DNA from: Wolbachia endosymbiont of Mansonella ozzardi
GTDB taxonomy: Bacteria; Pseudomonadota; Alphaproteobacteria; Rickettsiales; Anaplasmataceae
Length of the DNA: 12,128 bases
NCBI RefSeq assembly: GCF_020278625.1
Contig: NZ_JADAKK010000018.1
Coordinates: 1 to 12,128 of the forward strand
Direction of reading: 5' to 3'
Part shown: positions 6,683-12,128 of the stretch, one piece after another
How positions within the stretch are numbered: position 1 is the first letter of the stretch
Layout of the letters: every line of letters begins with the position of its first letter
Notes under the pieces: model-generated
What the model was told of the DNA's origin: nothing
Databases searched by the model: none
What the model saw: the letters and a program-made list of their open reading frames with translations, nothing else
Made by a program: the position numbers and the translations under genes

Positions 6683-7488
6683 GTACGTGGTTTGACTAAT
6701 AATAAATTAACTGTATAGCGATCGATAGAAGTTTTTACGAAAGCCATACTGAATACTTAGAAAGAACTAAGCTTAAATAGGAACATAGCTTTAGACCAGG
6801 ACGTAACCTTAGAAAAAGGAAATGATCTGTCAAATGGTATTTATGAAGCAAATTTAAAGCTAAACAAAACAATTAATATAGCTACTTAGCTAAAAATTGG
6901 CTATCATATGCTCAGTGGCGAGCTTGTTGTGCGTAACCATATTACAAAAGAAGAAGTAAAATTCCTCAAGATTTTCATTACCTTAAAGGTGTTAAACTGA
7001 ATGACAGTAATTACAAATTAACGTTTTGCAACGTTCTAGGCAATGAGTTTTTTGAATATAAAAAATATGATCCACAATATTCTGGTGTTTTAGATGAATA
7101 TAAATTTGTGGGTTTTGGTAGTGTAAAAAAGACCTATAACCTAAAATTTAAGGAGCATGTTGGTCACGCACTTAAGTTTTTTGCTATGGATGGAGCTGTC
7201 GAGCCTGGATTTTAAAACCATGCAGCAGATTTATTTGGGCTAGTTAAAGGTAACAAAGGCAGAAAGGTGGGAACCCCCTCGCTGATGAATTTAGTTATTT
7301 TGACGACCAAGATAAATTACGTTATTATAATTATCACAAAAGTGCAGATGGTAATACCTATGGTCCTGAAAATTTCAGTGTAAAGAATGACAAATGTGGA
7401 TATGAGCAAAATCGACAAATTCTGCCTTATTGCGGAACAAGGTGATATAATCATTCATCCTGCTTTAGAAAATTTAAATATATTTTAA
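6683..7488 (+). pseudogene. Remains of an unknown protein of about 265 residues
   Basis: Plus-strand pieces in successive frames read as one protein: VRGLTNNKLTV up to TAG at 6716; AIDRSFYESHTEYLERTK up to TAG at 6778; LNRNIALDQDVTLEKGNDL on to ELVVRNHITKEEVK, with an internal TAG at 6887; a one-base loss in an A-run near 6958, then IPQDFHYLKGVKLNDSNYKL on to KFFAMDGAVEPGF with TAA at 7213, then NHAADLFGLVKGNKGRKVGT; a shift in the C-run near 7276, then ADEFSYFDDQDKLRYYNYHK; and a shift near 7396 into VDMSKIDKFCLIAEQGDIII, ending at TAA 7486-7488. The true start is not identifiable. No family is recognised; there is no membrane segment, and the protein is soluble, rich in Tyr, Lys and Asp. 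It is clearly dead. The rest of the holB-to-7538 gap shows nothing else. Confidence 0.7.
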
Positions 7489-7537
7489 AATTTTTAGGGT
7501 TTATTGTTGCTATGATAGTCCAATAGAGCTTTATATT

Positions 7538-8206
7538 ATGGGAGACAAGCTGCCTGAATCAGTAAAAAACAAGAGTTATTTTAGTAAAGCAATTGAATGG
7601 TACTGTTATAGATACCTGTCTTGTATAGCAGAAAGATCTTGGATGGTATTGATAGTATCATTTCTCCTAGTGTGCTTATGTTTATTACTACTAAATATAT
7701 ACCTGTTGTTTCCTATTAAAAGAGATTTAAATTTTGTAAAATATGTGAATTACATAGAAGATGAGTTCTCTATAATACGTAAGCTTAGTTTTAATGAAGA
7801 AGATGATGAATACACTTCTATAGCCAGGTACTTAGTAAGTAAATACGTTGAAACATACGAGTCTAGTAGAGTCATCGAGCCAGAATACCGAGAAAATTTC
7901 ATACAAAACAACTCTATATATAAAGTCTATCGAGGTTTTCAAGAAAAAATGAGCAATGAAACTAGTTATTTGTTTTCATCTAAAGGAAAAATTTCCAACA
8001 TAAATGTAGTAAAGTTATCCATTGACCGACCAATCAAGGACCTAGTCACATTCGCTGGAAATGCTGTTGTAGTTTTTACAACTGAACAAAATAAGAGGGT
8101 GAAGAATCGAACTGTTGATATCAGCTTTACTTTGTCCAATGCTCAGGCCGCTCTAAGCGGTATAATACCATTTAAATTTATTGTTGATGGTTATAAATAC
8201 AGGTGA
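7538..8206 (+). CDS. VirB8-like type IV secretion inner-membrane protein
   Basis: VirB8 proteins are bitopic inner-membrane scaffold components of type IV secretion systems, with a small cytosolic tail and an NTF2-like periplasmic domain. The 222 residues fit this: a cytosolic N-terminus (1-34), one strong membrane helix at about 35-60 (WMVLIVSFLLVCLCLLLLNI), then a soluble domain. IARYLVSKYVETYESSRVIE corresponds to the family's YVxxRExY-type helix, and the end IPFKFIVDGYKYR resembles the usual NPLGFxVxxY C-terminal strand. Length is close to typical VirB8 (about 230). The other virB genes are absent here; Rickettsiales are known to carry scattered and duplicated T4SS genes, including a second divergent VirB8. 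This copy could be that paralogue. The ATG at 7538 lacks a clear ribosome site. The assignment rests on topology and partial motifs. Confidence 0.7.
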   Translation: MGDKLPESVKNKSYFSKAIEWYCYRYLSCIAERSWMVLIVSFLLVCLCLLLLNIYLLFPIKRDLNFVKYVNYIEDEFSIIRKLSFNEEDDEYTSIARYLVSKYVETYESSRVIEPEYRENFIQNNSIYKVYRGFQEKMSNETSYLFSSKGKISNINVVKLSIDRPIKDLVTFAGNAVVVFTTEQNKRVKNRTVDISFTLSNAQAALSGIIPFKFIVDGYKYR

Positions 8207-8230
8207 TCACCATCTTATTGGTTATATCTT

Positions 8231-9047
8231 TTAAACCTCTCCCAAGACTTCTAACTTCATTATTCTAGCTGTTTTAGACAATTTTTCAAAATTTCCTATA
8301 CCAAATTTCACTGGTAATAGGATAAATTAAAAAGATACCGTTTTGCCTATAATTGGTGGTATAAGCAAATTTGTAATATATTCTATTTGTTTTCCTAATA
8401 ACGAAGATTGGTATTATAACTCAGTTTGTGACATACCATTGGCTAAAGATGTCTTTTCTGGTTTCTGTATTTCACTCAGCTTACTTTGTTACAAGCCCAC
8501 ACAAGTGGAGTTATGATCAATGCAGCAGCCCAAACGACAGCAGCACAGACATAACTTACAATCTTATTAAATCTCTGGACACTGCACTAGCGCATTCCTG
8601 TCCAATATCTAAAAATACGTCTAGATGGTCGACCAATGACCTTGTAATTGCTTTTAAACAGTTGTTCCCTGTTATCTTTGAAGATAACTTGAGTGGAAGA
8701 TACGACAAATATGCCGCTGTCAAAAGTAAAGGCTGCAATATTATGCTAGTTGCCAAGAAAGCAGCAAGTTGACACAATAGGTAAACTTTCCCTGCTCTAT
8801 AGCCTACATATTCACAACTTTTCATGTATTGATTATTATGATCGTCTTCGTTCTCAACTCCATAAATTATATCTTTTACAGGTCCTAGCACATTATCAAT
8901 ATGACGTACAGATTTATGGAAACTACTTTCTGGAGTTAGCGTGAAACCCTCTATTTTCTTAGCAGGCACAATTCCATATTCAACATACCCTTTAAAATAT
9001 TGACATACTGACGTTGCCCTACCCAAATCATAAGTGTGCAGAGTAGC
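8231..9047 (-). pseudogene. Remains of an unknown membrane protein gene
   Basis: The longest piece has a minus-strand frame open from 9047 (ATLHTYDLGRATSVCQYFKG; only a TTG at 9026 could start it) through IEGFTLTPESSFHKSVRHID and KSCEYVGYRAGKVYLLCQLA, a hydrophobic stretch AAFLATSIILQPLLLTAAYL, and DHLDVFLDIGQECASAVSRD. It is lost to a frameshift near 8565. Coding continues one frame over as FNKIVSYVCAAVVWAAALII and TPLVWACNKVS to a stop at 8476. A third frame then reads KLSEIQKPEKTSLANGMSQT (TAA at 8414-8416), SSLLGKQIEYITNLLIPPII (TAA at 8327-8329) and VKFGIGNFEKLSKTARIMKL, ending at 8231. At least two hydrophobic segments are visible. There is no ATG start, so the 5' end is missing or changed. 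The family is not recognised; Wolbachia-specific membrane proteins of similar style exist, but a match is not shown. Confidence 0.65.
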
Positions 9048-9068
9048 CTAATATAATTAAAAAATAGT

Positions 9069-11879
9069 TTATGCTCTATCTGATAAATACGGCTTAAGGT
9101 ACTTACCTGTAACACTTCTTGGTATGTCTACTATTTCTTCTGGAGTTCCTACAGCGACTACTTCTCCGCCTTTTACTCCACCCTCTGGGCCAATGTCTAT
9201 TACGTAATCTGCAGTTTTTATAACGTGCAAGTTGTGCTCGATAACTATAACAGTGTTTCCCAAATCAACTAGCTTATGGAGCATTTTTAGTAAGTTGTTT
9301 ACATCTTCAAAATGCAATCCGGTTGTTGGCTCATCAAGAATATACAATATTCTTCCGGTAAATCGTTTTGATAGTTCCTTGGATAACTTTATTCGTTGTG
9401 CTTCACCCCCAGATAACGTTGTTGAGGGCTGTCCAAGTGTTATGTAGCCAAGCCCCACTTCTTTCAAAGAAACCAACTTTTCTTTTACTACTGGAAGGTT
9501 CTCAAAAAAATCATAAGCTTGATCTATCGTCATATCAAGCACGTTAGAAATTGATTTTCCTTTGAAAGTAATCTCCAGCGTTTCTCGGTTATATCGCTGA
9601 CCTTTACATTGCTCACACTTCACATAAACGTCCGGCAGAAAATGCATTTCTATCTTTAAATGTCCATCACCTTTGCACGCTTCACATCTTCCTCCCTTAG
9701 TATTAAATGAAAATCGGCCTATGTTATAGCCTCGTGCCTTCGACTCTGGAAGACCTGCAAACCAATTTCTTATATGAGTGAACATACCAACATATGTAGC
9801 TGGGTTTGACGCAGGAGTTCTACCAATTGGTGACTGGTCTATTTCTATAATTTTATCTATATATTCAAGGCCTTCTATCTTATCGCATTTGCCATACTTT
9901 GCAGATGAATTATATATCTTATGTGCTGAATATTTGTATAGTGTTTCTATGACTAAACTTGACTTTCCCCCTCCAGATATTCCAGTAACACAAATAAAAT
10001 TCCCTATAGGAAATTCAACATTTATATTTTTTAAGTTATTCTCACACGCATTAATTACCTTTATAAACTGAGTCGTTTGTTTTCTTCTTTCTGGAATCGA
10101 GATTTCCCTCTTTCCACTCAAATATTGCCCTGTTATGCTCTCTGGATTTCTTTGCACCTGATCTGGCGTTCCTTCTGCAACAATCTTTCCTCCATTTACA
10201 CCAGCTCCAGGTCCAATATCAATTACATAATCAGCAGCCATTATTGTATCTTCATCATGCTCAACAACAATTACAGTATTTCCTATATCCTTCAGGTTCC
10301 TAAGTGTGGCAATCAATCGGTCATTATCACATTGATGAAGGCCTATCGAAGGCTCATCAAGCACATACAGCACTCCTGTTAAACCAGAGCCAATTTGTGA
10401 AGCAAGTCTGATTCTTTGACTTTCACCTCCAGAGAGTGTGCCAGATTCACGGTCAAGTGTAAGGTAGTTTAACCCTACATTTTTCAAAAATGTTAGCCTC
10501 TTGATTATTTCACTTAATATTTTATTTGAGATTTGCTTTTGTTGCTCTGTAAGCTTGCCTGGGAGATTTTCAAACCATTTAAGGGATTCATCGATGCTAA
10601 GCCTAGATATTTCACCTATGTGCCTGCCATCAATTTTCACTGTAAGTGCCTCTTTTCTCAATCTACAGCCAGCACATTCTTTACAATGAACAATAGAACA
10701 ATATCGCTCAATAAGTGTTTCATCATAATCCATCTGGTTTTCTAATATACTAACTAAACCTTGAAATCTCATCTCTCTAGAACCAAAGAGTATCACATCC
10801 TTCGCTACTTGATCTATGTTCTTCCATGGAACATCAAGACCGAATTTGCAATTTTCAGCTAGTGACAGTATTACATTTTTTAGAAACCCATAACCTGTGT
10901 GCACTTGACGGAGCATCAACCCCACTGGCCTCAAGGCACCTTCAGATATTGAGAGCGTTTCATCTGGAACTATCAGCTTTATATCAATAGCCAGCTTTTT
11001 ACCAAGCCCATTGCATGAACAACATGCGCCGTAGGGACTGTTAAAAGAAAATAATCTTGGTTCTATTTCCTCAAGAGTAAAGCCGGACTCCGGACATGCA
11101 AAATTCTCTGAGAAAGTTAAAACTTGATCATTTCTGTACTCGGAATCATGATCATCAGGCAAGTTCACTACTTCTGCGTACATTAAGCCACGACCAAGTC
11201 TTAATGCTGATTCTATGCTACCTGGCAGTCGATTTCCTATATCGTCTGATATTGATACCCTATCTGCAACCACAAATATATCGTGCTTTTTGTTTTTATC
11301 GAGCTTAGGTAAATCATCTATATTATGTATTTTACCATCTATTTTTAGTCTTACGTATCCTTGCTTTTTAATTTCCAATATTTCTTTGAGGTGTTCTCCC
11401 TTTCTGCCACGCACGATGGGAGCAAGTATATATACTTTAGTTTCTAAAGGTAACGCCATTATAGTATCTACAATTTGAGATACAGTTTGTTTCGTTATCG
11501 GCAGTCCAGTTGTAGGTGAATAAGGAATTCCTATTCGTGCGTATATTAAGCGTAGATAGTCGTAAATCTCAGTAACGGTTCCAACTGTTGATCTTGGATT
11601 TTTTGAGATCGATTTCTGGTTGATAGATATTGCAGGAGAGAGGCCTGTGATCGACTCAACATTTGGTTTATCCTGAATGTTGAGAAATTGACGTGCATAA
11701 GCCGAAAGACTCTCTACATACCGACGCTGGCCTTCTGCATAAATCGTATCAAACGCAAGGCTAGATTTGCCAGAACCGCTGAGTCCAGTTATAACAACTA
11801 ATTTATTTTTCGGTATATTAACATCTATACCTTGCAGGTTATGCTCCCTTGCGCCTTTAACTCCAATAAAACCATCCAT
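9069..11879 (-). CDS. uvrA: Excinuclease ABC subunit A
   Basis: UvrA is the damage-sensing ATPase of nucleotide excision repair; its dimer loads UvrB at lesions. The 936 residues match the family length (about 940). ATPase half 1 has Walker [10 protein letters not shown] (32-40), signature [14 protein letters not shown] (about 485) and Walker [15 protein letters not shown]. Half 2 has Walker [10 protein letters not shown] (about 635), signature [12 protein letters not shown] (about 825) and Walker [15 protein letters not shown]. The C-terminal zinc finger is complete: CEAC near 730 and CEQC near 755. The first zinc module near 261-290 reads CPES...CCSC, so its second Cys is Ser. The ATG at 11879 gives the standard N-terminus ([20 protein letters not shown]); no Shine-Dalgarno site is apparent. 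A TATAAT lies 19 bases upstream. It stands alone, opposite in strand to the preceding intact genes, and appears functional. Confidence 0.97.
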   Translation of the reverse strand: MDGFIGVKGAREHNLQGIDVNIPKNKLVVITGLSGSGKSSLAFDTIYAEGQRRYVESLSAYARQFLNIQDKPNVESITGLSPAISINQKSISKNPRSTVGTVTEIYDYLRLIYARIGIPYSPTTGLPITKQTVSQIVDTIMALPLETKVYILAPIVRGRKGEHLKEILEIKKQGYVRLKIDGKIHNIDDLPKLDKNKKHDIFVVADRVSISDDIGNRLPGSIESALRLGRGLMYAEVVNLPDDHDSEYRNDQVLTFSENFACPESGFTLEEIEPRLFSFNSPYGACCSCNGLGKKLAIDIKLIVPDETLSISEGALRPVGLMLRQVHTGYGFLKNVILSLAENCKFGLDVPWKNIDQVAKDVILFGSREMRFQGLVSILENQMDYDETLIERYCSIVHCKECAGCRLRKEALTVKIDGRHIGEISRLSIDESLKWFENLPGKLTEQQKQISNKILSEIIKRLTFLKNVGLNYLTLDRESGTLSGGESQRIRLASQIGSGLTGVLYVLDEPSIGLHQCDNDRLIATLRNLKDIGNTVIVVEHDEDTIMAADYVIDIGPGAGVNGGKIVAEGTPDQVQRNPESITGQYLSGKREISIPERRKQTTQFIKVINACENNLKNINVEFPIGNFICVTGISGGGKSSLVIETLYKYSAHKIYNSSAKYGKCDKIEGLEYIDKIIEIDQSPIGRTPASNPATYVGMFTHIRNWFAGLPESKARGYNIGRFSFNTKGGRCEACKGDGHLKIEMHFLPDVYVKCEQCKGQRYNRETLEITFKGKSISNVLDMTIDQAYDFFENLPVVKEKLVSLKEVGLGYITLGQPSTTLSGGEAQRIKLSKELSKRFTGRILYILDEPTTGLHFEDVNNLLKMLHKLVDLGNTVIVIEHNLHVIKTADYVIDIGPEGGVKGGEVVAVGTPEEIVDIPRSVTGKYLKPYLSDRA

Positions 11880-11898
11880 ACATCAAGTGTTTTTGAAT

Positions 11899-11904
11899 AT
11901 TATA
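11899..11904 (-). promoter_or_regulatory. Probable -10 box of uvrA
   Basis: A perfect TATAAT on the minus strand lies 19 bases before the uvrA ATG, giving a leader of only about a dozen bases. At 17 bases spacing the -35 position reads TGTAAA, a 3-of-6 match to TTGACA, so the promoter would be weak or helped by another factor. No SOS-box-like CTG-N10-CAG operator is evident. Confidence 0.45.
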
Positions 11905-11974
11905 GCCTCAAAATACGTAAATTTACAGTAACTTTTTACTAATTTTTTTAACTATTATGGGAAATTACATGAAC

Positions 11975-11998
11975 ATAGGCCTATAAGAGTGATATCAC
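11975..11998. other. Two adjacent 10-base palindromes
   Basis: ATAGGCCTAT (11975-11984) and GTGATATCAC (11989-11998) are each perfect palindromes, separated by the 4 bases AAGA. They lie between the uvrA -10 box and the outward promoter at 12055, where an operator for either could sit. No known operator consensus is matched. Confidence 0.4.
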
Positions 11999-12054
11999 CC
12001 AAGTGCTGGCTGAATTTAGATTTTTTAGCCACAGGAACAGAACAAAAAAACTAC

Positions 12055-12083
12055 TTGACAATCTTTGCCGTCACCCTTATCAT
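12055..12083 (+). promoter_or_regulatory. Near-consensus sigma-70 promoter reading out of the window
   Basis: TTGACA (12055-12060) is a perfect -35 box. Exactly 17 bases later comes TATCAT (12078-12083), a 5-of-6 match to TATAAT. Transcription would start near 12090 and leave the window at the right edge. No start codon with a ribosome site is seen in the remaining bases, so the target may be a gene or a stable RNA beyond the edge. The pair is divergent from uvrA. Confidence 0.7.
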
Positions 12084-12128
12084 AGTATTGAAGCTATTAT
12101 TTAGCTCCAGTCTATACAGATTAAACGA

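Noticed and set aside
7485..7537. Promoter for the VirB8-like gene
   Set aside because: TATGAT at 7511 could be a -10 box, but no -35-like hexamer lies at a suitable spacing.
8428..8772. Plus-strand 114-residue reading frame
   Set aside because: It is antisense to the membrane-protein relic, whose minus-strand reading is coherent and hydrophobic; the plus-strand product shows no domain.
9040..9085. Terminator after uvrA on the minus strand
   Set aside because: A T-run follows the stop, but only a 4-bp ATAG/CTAT stem precedes it, too weak to support.
9232..11478. Several plus-strand frames opposite uvrA
   Set aside because: All are shadows of the intact, motif-complete uvrA on the minus strand.
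12007..12031. TGGCT...AGCCA inverted repeat
   Set aside because: Only 5 bp with a 15-base A/T loop; expected by chance in this composition.

Overview
The window is about 12 kb of AT-rich DNA that looks like an intracellular alphaproteobacterium of the order Rickettsiales, most likely Wolbachia. The reasons are the overall base composition, an ankyrin-repeat gene, a VirB8-like type IV secretion gene standing alone, a decayed IS982-family element whose transposase reads like Wolbachia copies, a degenerate short intergenic repeat of the Wolbachia GTCATTCCAG...ACTGGGATC type, and a high share of gene relics. The genus is inferred from remembered family resemblance; no search was run.

Layout. Positions 2-3588 hold a plus-strand run of three genes: a 5'-truncated ankyrin-repeat protein, a secreted-looking pentapeptide-repeat protein that overlaps it by 4 bases (ATGA), and gmk (guanylate kinase) 42 bases further on. 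A degenerate array with a 21-26 base period, ending in a possible terminator hairpin, follows at 3647-3786. Positions 3838-4801 are one complete but dead IS982-type element with both terminal inverted repeats; its transposase (minus strand) is broken by frameshifts and stops. Positions 4802-5198 have no recognisable gene but contain a strong RNA-type hairpin. Positions 5199-6627 carry tsaC and holB, overlapping by 23 bases. Positions 6683-7488 are the remains of a roughly 265-residue protein of unknown function. A VirB8-like gene follows (7538-8206). Positions 8231-9047 (minus) are the remains of an unknown membrane protein. Intact uvrA occupies 9069-11879 (minus). The last 249 bases hold a uvrA -10 box, two close palindromes and a near-consensus promoter pointing out of the right edge.

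The intact genes serve nucleotide metabolism (gmk), tRNA t6A modification (tsaC), the replicative clamp loader (holB), DNA repair (uvrA) and probably type IV secretion (virB8-like). They do not form one pathway. The accessory content is the ankyrin/pentapeptide pair and three relics. No undescribed system could be demonstrated. The most distinctive items are the translationally coupled ankyrin/pentapeptide pair, the orphan VirB8-like gene and the two decayed unknown genes.
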